A stretch of 64,000 nt of DNA from JBBRVW01 sp038246545 (lineage in GTDB: Bacteria; Actinomycetota; Actinomycetes; JACCUZ01): positions 74,123 to 138,122 of the forward strand of contig JBBRVW010000004.1 of NCBI GenBank assembly GCA_038246545.1, read 5' to 3'. The notes beneath the pieces are model-generated. The model saw only the letters and a list, made by a program, of their open reading frames with translations. It did not search any database and had not been told where the DNA came from. Each line of letters begins with the position of its first letter. Position 1 is the first letter of the stretch. The translations under genes were made by a program, and so were the position numbers. Shown here piece after piece: positions 6,810-14,550 of this stretch.

Positions 6810-8243
6810 GTGCCCCGCACGCTGGCCGAGAAGGTCTGGGAGTCCCACGTCGTCCACCGCGCCGCTGGTGAGCCGGACCTCCTGTACATCGACCTCCACC
6901 TCGTCCACGAGGTCACGAGTCCGCAGGCCTTCGACGGGCTGCGGATCGCGGGCCGGCCGGTCCGTCGGCCGGACCTCACCATCGCGACCGAGGACCACAA
7001 CGTCCCGACGGTCGACATCGACCAGCCGATCGCCGACCTCGTCTCGCGCACCCAGGTCGAGACGCTGCGGAAGAACTGCGCGGAGTTCGGCGTCCCGCTG
7101 CACTCGCTCGGCGACCGCGACCAGGGGATCGTTCACGTCGTCGGCCCGCAGCTCGGCCTCACCCAGCCGGGGATGACGGTCGTGTGCGGCGACTCGCACA
7201 CCTCGACCCACGGCGCGTTCGGCGCCCTCGCGTTCGGCATCGGCACCAGCGAGGTCGAGCACGTGCTCGCGACCCAGACGCTGCCGCTGACGCCGTTCAA
7301 GACGATGGCCGTCACGATCGACGGCGCGCTCGCCGGCGGCGTCACCGCCAAGGACCTCATCCTCGCGGTCATCGCGGAGATCGGCACCGGGGGCGGTCAG
7401 GGCCACGTCATCGAGTACCGCGGCGAGGCGGTTCGCGCGCTGTCGATGGAGGCCCGGATGACGGTGTGCAACATGTCGATCGAGGCCGGTGCCCGGGCCG
7501 GCATGATCGCGCCGGACGAGACGACCTTCGCCTACCTCGAAGGCCGGCCCCGCGCCCCCCGGGGCGCCGACTGGGACATCGCCGTCGAGGCCTGGCGGCA
7601 GCTGCTCACCGAGGATGACGCGACCTTCGACAGGGAGGTCGTCCTCGACGCGGCGTCGCTGTCGCCGTTCGTCACCTGGGGGACCAACCCCGGCCAGGGC
7701 CTGCCGCTCTCGGCGTCGGTGCCGGACCCGACGTCGTACGACGACGAGAACGACCGCGCCGCCGCCGAGCGCGCGCTCGAGTACATGGGCCTCACCGCTG
7801 GCACGCCGCTGCGCGAGATCGCGGTCGACACCGTGTTCCTCGGGTCGTGCACCAACGGGCGGATCGAGGACCTCCGCGCCGCGGCCGACGTGCTGCGCGG
7901 TCGCCAGGTCGCCGACGGCGTGCGGGTGCTGGTGGTCCCGGGCTCCGTGCGGGTGCGGCTGGCGGCCGAGGCCGAGGGCCTCGACGTCGTCTTCACGGAG
8001 GCGGGTGCCGACTGGCGGCACGCGGGTTGCTCGATGTGCCTGGGCATGAACCCCGACCAGCTGGCCCCGGGGGAGCGCAGTGCGTCGACGTCGAACCGCA
8101 ACTTCGAGGGTCGCCAGGGCAAGGGTGGCCGGACCCATCTGGTGTCGCCACTCGTGGCGGCTGCCACCGCCGTCCGCGGCACGTTGTCCTCGCCGGCGGA
8201 CCTGCCCCCGCTCGCCGATGCCGGCGTCGAGGGGAGGAGCTGA
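6810..8243 (+). CDS. leuC: 3-isopropylmalate dehydratase large subunit
   Basis: A 477-residue aconitase-superfamily subunit that, with LeuD, isomerises 2-isopropylmalate to 3-isopropylmalate in leucine synthesis. The 4Fe-4S cysteines are in 'LGSCTNGRIEDL' near residue 350 and 'HAGCSMCLGMNPD' near 410. 'GDSHTSTHGAFGALAFGIGTSE' around residues 129-150 is the substrate-binding block. The GTG start is preceded by GGGAGAAA. It is divergent from ndgR and followed by leuD one base after its stop, an operon. Confidence 0.97.
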   Translation: MPRTLAEKVWESHVVHRAAGEPDLLYIDLHLVHEVTSPQAFDGLRIAGRPVRRPDLTIATEDHNVPTVDIDQPIADLVSRTQVETLRKNCAEFGVPLHSLGDRDQGIVHVVGPQLGLTQPGMTVVCGDSHTSTHGAFGALAFGIGTSEVEHVLATQTLPLTPFKTMAVTIDGALAGGVTAKDLILAVIAEIGTGGGQGHVIEYRGEAVRALSMEARMTVCNMSIEAGARAGMIAPDETTFAYLEGRPRAPRGADWDIAVEAWRQLLTEDDATFDREVVLDAASLSPFVTWGTNPGQGLPLSASVPDPTSYDDENDRAAAERALEYMGLTAGTPLREIAVDTVFLGSCTNGRIEDLRAAADVLRGRQVADGVRVLVVPGSVRVRLAAEAEGLDVVFTEAGADWRHAGCSMCLGMNPDQLAPGERSASTSNRNFEGRQGKGGRTHLVSPLVAAATAVRGTLSSPADLPPLADAGVEGRS

Positions 8244-8244
8244 C

Positions 8245-8844
8245 GTGGAGCCGATCACCGAGCACACCGGTACCACGGTCCCGCTGCGCCGCAGCAACGT
8301 CGACACCGACCAGATCATCCCGGCGGTCTACCTCAAGCGCGTGACCCGCACCGGGTTCGAGGACGGATTGTTCGCCGCGTGGCGCAACGACCCGGAGTTC
8401 GTGCTGAACAAGCCGTCCTCGCAGGGTGCCTCGATCCTGGTCGCCGGCCCCGACTTCGGCACCGGCTCCTCGCGGGAGCACGCCGTGTGGGCGTTGCGTG
8501 ACTGGGGATTCCGGGTCGTGGTCTCGGCCCGGTTCGCCGACATCTTCCGCGGCAACGCCGGCAAGGGCGGCCTGGTCACCGCGCAGGTGGAGCAGAAGGA
8601 CGTCGAGCGCATCTGGGCGGTGGCGGACGAGGATCCGGCCCTGCAGGTGACCGTCGACCTCGCCGGGCGCACCGTCTCGTGGGAGGTCGGTGGCAAGCGT
8701 CACACGGCCTCGTTCGACATCGACGACTACACCCGCTGGAGGCTGATGGAGGGTCTCGACGACGTCGATCTGACCCTCACGCACGAGCCCGAGATCACGG
8801 CGTACGAGGCCCGGCGGCCGTCCTGGCTGCCGACCACGGTCTGA
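8245..8844 (+). CDS. leuD: 3-isopropylmalate dehydratase small subunit
   Basis: A 199-residue swivel-domain partner of LeuC. It shows 'NVDTDQIIPAVYLKR' near residue 19 and the substrate loop 'GPDFGTGSSREHAVWAL' near residue 68, then 'SARFADIFRGNAGKGGL'. The GTG at 8245 was chosen because GAGGGGAGGAG lies just upstream and the length equals that of known LeuD. It is cotranscribed with leuC. Confidence 0.97.
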   Translation: MEPITEHTGTTVPLRRSNVDTDQIIPAVYLKRVTRTGFEDGLFAAWRNDPEFVLNKPSSQGASILVAGPDFGTGSSREHAVWALRDWGFRVVVSARFADIFRGNAGKGGLVTAQVEQKDVERIWAVADEDPALQVTVDLAGRTVSWEVGGKRHTASFDIDDYTRWRLMEGLDDVDLTLTHEPEITAYEARRPSWLPTTV

Positions 8845-8916
8845 CCGGAAGCCGTCCCAAACCTCGCGGCGGCGCAAATCCTTTGCGACACAAAGGGAAA
8901 TCGCGCCTGTCGGTGT

Positions 8917-8945
8917 TTGTGAATGCGGTCATCTGCGCCTAACGT
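8917..8945 (+). promoter_or_regulatory. Promoter of the HU gene
   Basis: TTGTGA (8917-8922), 17-base spacer, TAACGT (8940-8945), about 50 bases before the HU start. This is a good match to actinobacterial sigma-70-type promoters and the best-formed promoter I see in the window. Confidence 0.65.
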
Positions 8946-8996
8946 CGCTCCCGAATCGAGCAAGTGCTCGACCTCCGCATCCACAAGGGGTTCTCC

Positions 8997-9491
8997 GTGA
9001 ACAAGGCTCAGCTGATCGACAAGCTGTCTGTACAGCTCGGCAGCAAGAAGGCCGCGACCGACGCGGTCGATGCCGTCGTCGACACCATCACCCGCTCCGT
9101 CGCAGCCGGCGAGCGCGTGGCCATCACCGGTTTCGGCGTCTTCGACAAGGTCGCCCGTCCGGCGCGGACGGGCCGCAACCCTCGGACCGGCGCCGCCGTC
9201 AAGATCAAGAAGACCACCGTGCCGAAGTTCAAGGCCGGCCAGGGCTTCAAGGACGTCGTGTCCGGTGCCAAGAAGCTCCCGAAGGTCGCGGTCGCTACGG
9301 CGCGCGCGGCCACCGGCACGGCTGCACCGGCGAAGAAGACCGCCAAGAAGGCGCCGGCCAGGAAGACCGTCGCCAAGAAGGCGCCGGCCAGGAAGACCGT
9401 CGCCAAGAAGGCGCCGGCCAAGAAGACGGTCGCCAAGAAGGCGCCGGCCAGGAAGTCCACCGCCAAGAAGGCGCCCGCGCGCAAGCGCTGA
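8997..9491 (+). CDS. hup: HU-family nucleoid protein with lysine-rich tail
   Basis: A 164-residue HU homologue. Residues 1-90 are the classic dimerising DNA-bending domain ('NKAQLIDKLS', 'ITGFGVFDKVARPARTGRNP'). Residues 105-164 are a basic Lys/Ala/Pro tail with the repeated motif KKAPARKTVA, as in mycobacterial HupB and Streptomyces HupS. The tail binds DNA non-specifically and compacts the nucleoid. I chose the GTG at 8997 because it matches the family N-terminus and has AAGGGG 7 bases upstream. It is monocistronic, with its own promoter and terminator. Confidence 0.95.
   Translation: MNKAQLIDKLSVQLGSKKAATDAVDAVVDTITRSVAAGERVAITGFGVFDKVARPARTGRNPRTGAAVKIKKTTVPKFKAGQGFKDVVSGAKKLPKVAVATARAATGTAAPAKKTAKKAPARKTVAKKAPARKTVAKKAPAKKTVAKKAPARKSTAKKAPARKR
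9341..9490. repeat. 30-bp tandem repeats encoding the HU tail
   Basis: Five head-to-tail copies of a 30-bp unit beginning CGCCAAGAAGGCGCCGGCCA. The first two are identical and the rest carry a few substitutions. Each encodes one AKKAPARKTV decapeptide. Copy number could vary between strains without a frameshift. Confidence 0.92.
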
Positions 9492-9509
9492 CGCCCGCAC
9501 GCCGACCGA

Positions 9510-9536
9510 CCCGGCCGCCCGTCGAGGGCGGCCGGG
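9510..9536 (+). terminator. Terminator hairpin between hup and the convergent cofC unit
   Basis: An 11-bp perfect GC stem (CCCGGCCGCCC / GGGCGGCCGGG) with a 5-base loop, 18 bases after the HU stop. It is symmetric, so it could stop transcription from both sides. Confidence 0.75.
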
Positions 9537-9593
9537 CCTCGTGCTGCCTGCCGCACGACCACGGAGCCGACCCTCGTGCCGGGACGAGGGGCG

Positions 9594-9815
9594 TCAGCGG
9601 CGGTCGGGCAGGGTGGCGATCGTCAGGTAGGTGACCCGGCGGTCCCCGCCGTCGTCATCGTCTGCCACCTCGACGCGGACCCGCTGGCCGACGCGCAGTA
9701 GCCGTACGTCACCGGCGTCGAACGCGACGGCGTCGTAGCCCAGCTCGAGGCCGTCGTCGAGGAGCACCGTCCCGGAGCGCGTGCCGGGGTCGAACGCGCG
9801 CACTGTCGCCTGCAC
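9594..9815 (-). CDS. Small cold-shock-like (OB-fold) protein
   Basis: A 73-residue protein, 'VQATVRAFDPGTRSGTVLLDDG' then 'RVGQRVRVEV'. This resembles the GTVKxF...GxGFIxxDDG pattern of cold-shock domains, although the RNP1 aromatics (KGFGF) are missing. I chose the GTG at 9815, 10 bases after the cofC stop, because the longer frame runs into cofC. It is the second gene of a two-gene unit with cofC. The role is unknown. Confidence 0.6.
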   Translation of the reverse strand: MQATVRAFDPGTRSGTVLLDDGLELGYDAVAFDAGDVRLLRVGQRVRVEVADDDDGGDRRVTYLTIATLPDRR

Positions 9816-9825
9816 GCCCGCGACG

Positions 9826-10488
9826 CTACCCCGCCCGCGAGCGGTTGCCGAGGATCCCTGACGACTCGAGCACCCGGCTGGTCCAGCGCCCCACACCGAG
9901 GTCGAGGGCCGCGACGAGGTCGGCCGCGGTGTCGACGTCGCGGCGCAGCGAGGGCAGCTGCGCCGCGGACAGCTCGACCGCTCCCGAGGCGGCGTGCAGC
10001 CCGGCTGAGCCGCGGCCGAACATCGGCCGCAGCGCGTCGGGGTCGCGGGCCAGCAGCAGGGTGGTCCCGGTGCCGTGGGCGTCGCGTACGAAGGACCGGT
10101 CGTGACGCCCGGCCTCGGTCAGCAGGACGGCGAGCTCCGCTGGCCGCAGGGCGGGCAGGTCGGCCGCGAGCGTGCCGACGGAGGTGCCCGGGTAGGTCGT
10201 CGCCGCCCGGGTGGCGCCGTGCGCGAGTGCCGGGTTGAGCCCGGCGTCGGGGTGGTCGCCGGTGACGACGGCACCCACCGCGGTCAGCCGCTCCGCGGCC
10301 CGCGGCTCGTCGGTGACCACCAGCACGGACGCCACCAGGGGGCAGGCCAGGGCGGCGGTTGTGGTGTCCAGCGCGAAGGCCAGGGCGAGCTCCTGCCGCA
10401 GCCCGGCGTAGGGCGGCCCGAGGCGGGTCTTCGCCCCGCCGAGCCGCTTGACCGGAAGCACGAGGCACCAGCGCCGGTCGGGACCCAT
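9826..10488 (-). CDS. cofC: Phosphoenolpyruvate/2-phospholactate guanylyltransferase (coenzyme F420)
   Basis: A 220-residue nucleotidyltransferase-fold protein of the CofC/FbiD family, which activates 2-phospholactate or phosphoenolpyruvate with GTP as the first committed step of F420 synthesis. It shows 'LPVKRLGGAKTRL' at residues 10-22 (nucleotide-binding loop), 'VVTDEPRA' near 60, 'NPALAHGA' near 86 and 'LAADLPAL' near 104. The ATG at 10488 begins the conserved domain. It is divergent from plsC. fbiA, fbiB and fbiC are not in the window, so the pathway must be completed elsewhere. Confidence 0.88.
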   Translation of the reverse strand: MGPDRRWCLVLPVKRLGGAKTRLGPPYAGLRQELALAFALDTTTAALACPLVASVLVVTDEPRAAERLTAVGAVVTGDHPDAGLNPALAHGATRAATTYPGTSVGTLAADLPALRPAELAVLLTEAGRHDRSFVRDAHGTGTTLLLARDPDALRPMFGRGSAGLHAASGAVELSAAQLPSLRRDVDTAADLVAALDLGVGRWTSRVLESSGILGNRSRAG

Positions 10489-10588
10489 CACATCAGCGTG
10501 CCACCCGGGGGCACCCCCTGCTCGACACGGTCGATCGGCGGACGGGAGGATGGCGCCGGACGGGTCGGGTGCCGAGCAGAGGAGCCGC

Positions 10589-11362
10589 GTGAGCCGGACG
10601 AGCGCGCGGCGGTGGCGTCCGCGCCGCATCGGCTTCTGGTACCGCCTGGCCGTGGTGATCATCCGACCGCTGCTCATGCTGCTGACCCGCCGCGACTGGC
10701 GCGGTGCCGAGCACCTGCCTGCTACCGACGGGATCGTGGTGGTGACCAACCACGTCTCGCACGTCGACCCCCTCACGTTCGCGCACTTCCTCTACGACCA
10801 CGGCAGGCTGCCGCGCTTCCTCGGCAAGGAGGGGCTGTTCCGCGTCTTCTTCGTGGGAGCAGTGCTGCGGGGGGCCAGGCAGATCCCCGTCTACCGCGAG
10901 TCGGCCGACGCCTCCCGGGCCTTCTCGGCCGCGGTGGCGGCGGTGCGCGCCGGCGAGTGCGTGGGCATCTACCCCGAGGCGACGCTGACCCGCGACCCCG
11001 ACCTGTGGCCGATGGTCGGCAAGACCGGGGCGGCACGGGTCGCGCTGGAGACCGGCGCCCCGGTCGTGCCGATCGCGCAGTGGGGACCGCAGCAGCTGCT
11101 GCCGCCGTACGCCAAGCGCCCGAGGCTGTTCCCCCGCGCCACGATGCACGTGTGGGCCGGGCCGCCGGTCGACCTGAGGGCCTACCAGGGACGGCCGATC
11201 GACGGCCCGCTGCTGCGGGAGGCGACCGAGGTGATCATGGCGGCCGTCACGGCCCTGCTCGAGGAGATCCGCGGCGAGCAGCCGCCGGCCGTACGGTTCG
11301 ACCTGCGCGACACCGAGCTGCCGCGCACCGGCAACCCCCGAGAGCCGAGGAGTGGTTCATGA
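10589..11362 (+). CDS. plsC: 1-acyl-sn-glycerol-3-phosphate acyltransferase
   Basis: A 257-residue PlsC-type acyltransferase making phosphatidate from lysophosphatidate. The HX4D catalytic motif is 'NHVSHVDPL' near residue 52, block III is 'YPEATL' near 130, and 'PVVPIAQWG' near 157 is block IV. I chose the GTG at 10589 because AGAGGAG lies about 5 bases upstream; longer in-frame starts lack one. The stop overlaps the gpsA start (ATGA), pairing two consecutive steps of glycerophospholipid synthesis. Confidence 0.9.
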   Translation: MSRTSARRWRPRRIGFWYRLAVVIIRPLLMLLTRRDWRGAEHLPATDGIVVVTNHVSHVDPLTFAHFLYDHGRLPRFLGKEGLFRVFFVGAVLRGARQIPVYRESADASRAFSAAVAAVRAGECVGIYPEATLTRDPDLWPMVGKTGAARVALETGAPVVPIAQWGPQQLLPPYAKRPRLFPRATMHVWAGPPVDLRAYQGRPIDGPLLREATEVIMAAVTALLEEIRGEQPPAVRFDLRDTELPRTGNPREPRSGS

Positions 11363-12360
11363 CGCGAGTAGCGGTGTTCGGGACCGGCTCGTGGGGCACC
11401 GCGTTCTCCATGGTGCTGGCCGACGCCGGCACCGACGTCGTCATGTGGGGACGCCGCCAGGAGCTCACCGAGGCCATCACGCACACCCACGAGAACCCCG
11501 ACTACCTGGCGGGCATCCTGCTCCCGGAGACCATCACCGCGACGCACTCGGCCGTCGAGGCGCTGGACGGTGCCGAGGTCGTGGTGTTCGCGGTCCCGTC
11601 GCAGACCCTCCGCGCGAACCTCGAGGGCTGGTCGTCGGCGTTGCCTGCGGGCGCGGTCCTCGTGTCGCTCATGAAGGGCATCGAGATCGGCACCACGAAG
11701 CGGATGAGCCAGGTGATCGGCGAGGTGACCGGCGCGCCGCCGGAGCGGATCGCGGTGGTGTCCGGGCCGAACCTCGCCAAGGAGATCGCCCAGCGCCAGC
11801 CCGCCGCGTCGGTGGTGGGCTGCGCCGACGAGGCCGTCGCCGAGAAGCTGCAACAGGTGTGCGCCACGGCGTACTTCCGGCCGTACACCAACACCGACGT
11901 CGTGGGCGTCGAGCTCGGGGGCGCAGTCAAGAACGTCATCGCCCTGGCAGTCGGCATCGCCAAGGGCATGGGCATGGGCGACAACTCGCAGGCCTCGATC
12001 GTCACCCGCGGCCTGGCCGAGATCACCCGGCTCGGCCTGGCACTCGGGGCCGACGCCGCGACGTTCGCCGGTCTCGCAGGAGTGGGCGACCTGGTCGCCA
12101 CCTGCCTGTCGCCGCTGTCGCGCAACCGGGCCTTCGGCGAGAAGCTCGGCCAGGGGCAGACGATCGAGCAGATCGTGGCCTCGACCTCGCAGGTGGCCGA
12201 GGGGGTGAAGTCGGCCGAGTCCATCCTCGAGCTGGCCCGCGCGCACGACGTCGACATGCCGATCGTCGAGCACGTCGCCGCAGCCGTGCACGACAACCTG
12301 CCTCCCGGCGAGATCGTCAGCCGGATCATGAGCCGGTCGACCAAGGCCGAGACCGAGTAG
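11359..12360 (+). CDS. gpsA: NAD(P)H-dependent glycerol-3-phosphate dehydrogenase
   Basis: A 333-residue enzyme reducing dihydroxyacetone phosphate to sn-glycerol-3-phosphate. The Rossmann motif is 'FGTGSWGTAF' at residues 6-15. 'MKGIEIGTTKRMS' near residue 105 and 'GAVKNVIALAVGI' near 192 (catalytic Lys) are the family signatures, and 'VGDLVATCLSPLSRN' near 242 is the GpsA C-terminal block. The ATG at 11359 is fixed by the ATGA overlap with plsC. Confidence 0.97.
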   Translation: MTRVAVFGTGSWGTAFSMVLADAGTDVVMWGRRQELTEAITHTHENPDYLAGILLPETITATHSAVEALDGAEVVVFAVPSQTLRANLEGWSSALPAGAVLVSLMKGIEIGTTKRMSQVIGEVTGAPPERIAVVSGPNLAKEIAQRQPAASVVGCADEAVAEKLQQVCATAYFRPYTNTDVVGVELGGAVKNVIALAVGIAKGMGMGDNSQASIVTRGLAEITRLGLALGADAATFAGLAGVGDLVATCLSPLSRNRAFGEKLGQGQTIEQIVASTSQVAEGVKSAESILELARAHDVDMPIVEHVAAAVHDNLPPGEIVSRIMSRSTKAETE

Positions 12361-12391
12361 CAGCACTTCTGCGACGCGCCGGACCGGCGGG

Positions 12392-12403
12392 CAGACTGGT
12401 CGG
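12392..12403 (+). promoter_or_regulatory. Leaderless -10 element of the sirtuin gene
   Basis: CAGACT at 12392-12397 followed by 6 bases and then the GTG start. This is one of several -10-like hexamers in the window placed 6 or 7 bases before a start codon, the geometry of leaderless transcripts. It is weak because the first base deviates from TANNNT. Confidence 0.35.
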
Positions 12404-13270
12404 GTGGACCCGCTGGACACCGTCGACGGCGCTGCCGCCGACCAGGGACGCGCCCTCGAGGCGCTGACGGCTCTCGCCGACCTGGTGGGCGCGGGTGACG
12501 TGATGGTGCTCTCGGGTGCCGGGCTGTCCACCGAGTCGGGGATCCCGGACTACCGCGGGCCGACCGGAGCGCTGCGCAGGTCCCTCCCGATGACCTACCA
12601 GACGTTCACCCGTGACCCGCTCGCCCGCCGACGCTACTGGGCCCGGTCCCAGCTCGGCTGGCGGACGATCGCTCGGGCCGAACCCAACGACGGCCACCGC
12701 GCCGTGGCCACTCTGCAGGCCAGCGGGTCGCTGTCCGGTGTGGTGACCCAGAACGTCGACGGGCTGCACCAGGCCGGTGGCGCGGACGACGTGGTCGAGC
12801 TGCACGGCAGCCTCGACCGGGTGATCTGCCTCGGCTGCCTCGCTCGCACGCCGAGGGACGAGCTCGACGTCCGGCTGCGCGAGGCGAACCGTGGCTGGGA
12901 GGCGGTGGCGACGGCGGTCAACCCGGATGGTGACGTGACCCTGGAGGAGAGCGCCGTCGAGACCTTCCAGGTCGTCGACTGCCTCGACTGCGGTGGGTTG
13001 CTGAAGCCGGACGTGGTGTTTTTCGGCGAGAACGTCCCCCCGGCGAAGGTCGTGCACTGCTACGACCTGGTCGAGCGGTCCCGCTCCCTCGTGGTCCTCG
13101 GGTCGTCGCTCGCGGTCATGTCGGGCTTGCGGTTCGTCAAGCGGGCGGCGTACCTCGGTCGCCCGGTCGCGATCGTCAACCAGGGTTGGACCAGGGGCGA
13201 CGAGCACGCCACCTGGAAGGTGCACGCGCCGCTGGGGGCGACGCTGACCGCCCTCGCCGGGTCGCCGTAG
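12404..13270 (+). CDS. cobB: Sirtuin-family NAD-dependent protein deacylase
   Basis: A 288-residue Sir2 protein. It has 'LSGAGLSTESGIPDYRG' near residues 36-52 (NAD pocket), 'TQNVDGLH' near 115 with 'ELHGS' (catalytic His) near 130, zinc cysteines in CLGC and CLDC near 141 and 200, and 'VVLGSSLAV' near 230. It removes acyl groups from lysines in proteins. It resembles class II/SIRT4-like bacterial sirtuins because of the long insertion between the two Cys pairs. Its upstream signal suggests its own promoter. It converges on the next gene. Confidence 0.9.
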   Translation: MDPLDTVDGAAADQGRALEALTALADLVGAGDVMVLSGAGLSTESGIPDYRGPTGALRRSLPMTYQTFTRDPLARRRYWARSQLGWRTIARAEPNDGHRAVATLQASGSLSGVVTQNVDGLHQAGGADDVVELHGSLDRVICLGCLARTPRDELDVRLREANRGWEAVATAVNPDGDVTLEESAVETFQVVDCLDCGGLLKPDVVFFGENVPPAKVVHCYDLVERSRSLVVLGSSLAVMSGLRFVKRAAYLGRPVAIVNQGWTRGDEHATWKVHAPLGATLTALAGSP

Positions 13271-13412
13271 CCGAGCGCGCGCTCACCGCTGCAGGTGGTG
13301 GTGCCGCGGAGGAGGGGTCACCTCTCGAGCCGGCGCGGCCGGCGCGGGTGAGGTCGACGCGACCGACGTGAGTCCTCCGTGACGGCACCGAGAGTCCGAA
13401 CCGGCAGCGGCC

Positions 13413-14498
13413 TCAGCCGCGGGGGAGGGCCTGGACGAGGTCGTCCCAGAGGTCGTCGACGTCTTCGACGCCGACCGACAGGCGCAGCAGCGTCTCGGGA
13501 ACGTCGGTGCTCTCGCCGCTCCACCGGCGGCGGCGCTCGAGCGAGGACTCGACGCCGCCGAGGCTGGTGGCGTGCACCCAGATCTCGGTCGAGTCGCAGG
13601 CGAGCTCGGCGGCCTGCGCAGCCCCGTGCAGCTCCACGCTGACCATCGCCCCGAGCCCGGGGTAGTGCACCGCCGAGACGGCGGCGTGCGAGCCGAGGCG
13701 GGTCGCCAGCTCGGCGGCGTTCGCCGACGCGCGCTCCATCCGCAGGTGCAGGGTGCGCAGCCCGCGCAGGACGAGCCACGCCTCGAACGTCCCGGGGATC
13801 GCGCCGAGCACCGAGCGAACCTCGGCCAGCCGGGTCGCCACGTCGGCGTCGCGCGCGACCGCGACCCCCAACAGCAGGTCGGTGTGGCCGGAGAGGTACT
13901 TCGTCGCGCTGTGCACGACGACGTCGGCACCGAGCTCGAGCGGGCGCTGGAGGATCGGCGTCGCGAAGGTGCTGTCGACGGCGAGCACCGCACCGGCCGC
14001 CGCACAGCGGTCCGCGAGCGAGGCGAGGTCGACGAGCTTGAGCATGGGGTTGGTCGGGGTCTCCACCCAGACCAGGTCGGCTCCACGCACCGCGTCGGCG
14101 GCCGTCGCGGCGTCGGACAGGTCTGTGCGGCGCACCGTGAGCCGACCCTGGGACTCCAGCCGCTGCAGGACCGCCAGCGAGCCGTAGTAGGCGTCCGGCG
14201 GGGCGACCACGACGCCGCCGGGGGGCACCAGCTCGAGCACGGCCGACACGGCGGCGATGCCGGACGCGAAGGACGTGCCGACCCCGCCCTCGAGGGCGCC
14301 GACCGCCGACTCGAGCATCTCCCACGTCGGGTTGCCGTAGCGGCCGTACCCCACGTCGCCACCCGCGTGGTACGTCGACGCCATGACGATCGGCGGGTTG
14401 AGCGGGCCGTCAGGCATGCGGGGAGGTCGCCCGGCGGAGACGGCGACGGTGGCCACCGCCATGGACGTGGCCATCGGCGGCTCGGGCGTGGGGGACAT
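13413..14498 (-). CDS. Cys/Met metabolism PLP-dependent enzyme (cystathionine gamma-synthase/lyase family)
   Basis: A 361-residue fold-type I PLP enzyme. It shows 'GYGRYGNPTW' near residue 48, 'ETPTNPMLKLVD' near 145, the PLP lysine in 'HSATKYLSGHTD' near 195, and 'SLGGVESSLERR' near 315. The family includes cystathionine gamma-synthase, cystathionine lyases and methionine gamma-lyase; specificity cannot be read here. The ATG at 14498 is preferred because the longer frame would cover the ddl start region. It is divergent from ddl with 52 bases between starts. A 142-base non-coding gap separates it from the convergent sirtuin. Confidence 0.88.
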   Translation of the reverse strand: MSPTPEPPMATSMAVATVAVSAGRPPRMPDGPLNPPIVMASTYHAGGDVGYGRYGNPTWEMLESAVGALEGGVGTSFASGIAAVSAVLELVPPGGVVVAPPDAYYGSLAVLQRLESQGRLTVRRTDLSDAATAADAVRGADLVWVETPTNPMLKLVDLASLADRCAAAGAVLAVDSTFATPILQRPLELGADVVVHSATKYLSGHTDLLLGVAVARDADVATRLAEVRSVLGAIPGTFEAWLVLRGLRTLHLRMERASANAAELATRLGSHAAVSAVHYPGLGAMVSVELHGAAQAAELACDSTEIWVHATSLGGVESSLERRRRWSGESTDVPETLLRLSVGVEDVDDLWDDLVQALPRG

Positions 14499-14550
14499 GC
14501 CGACGAGTAAACAGGTAGCGGGCTCGGCGCTGGGTACCGTTGGCACAACC

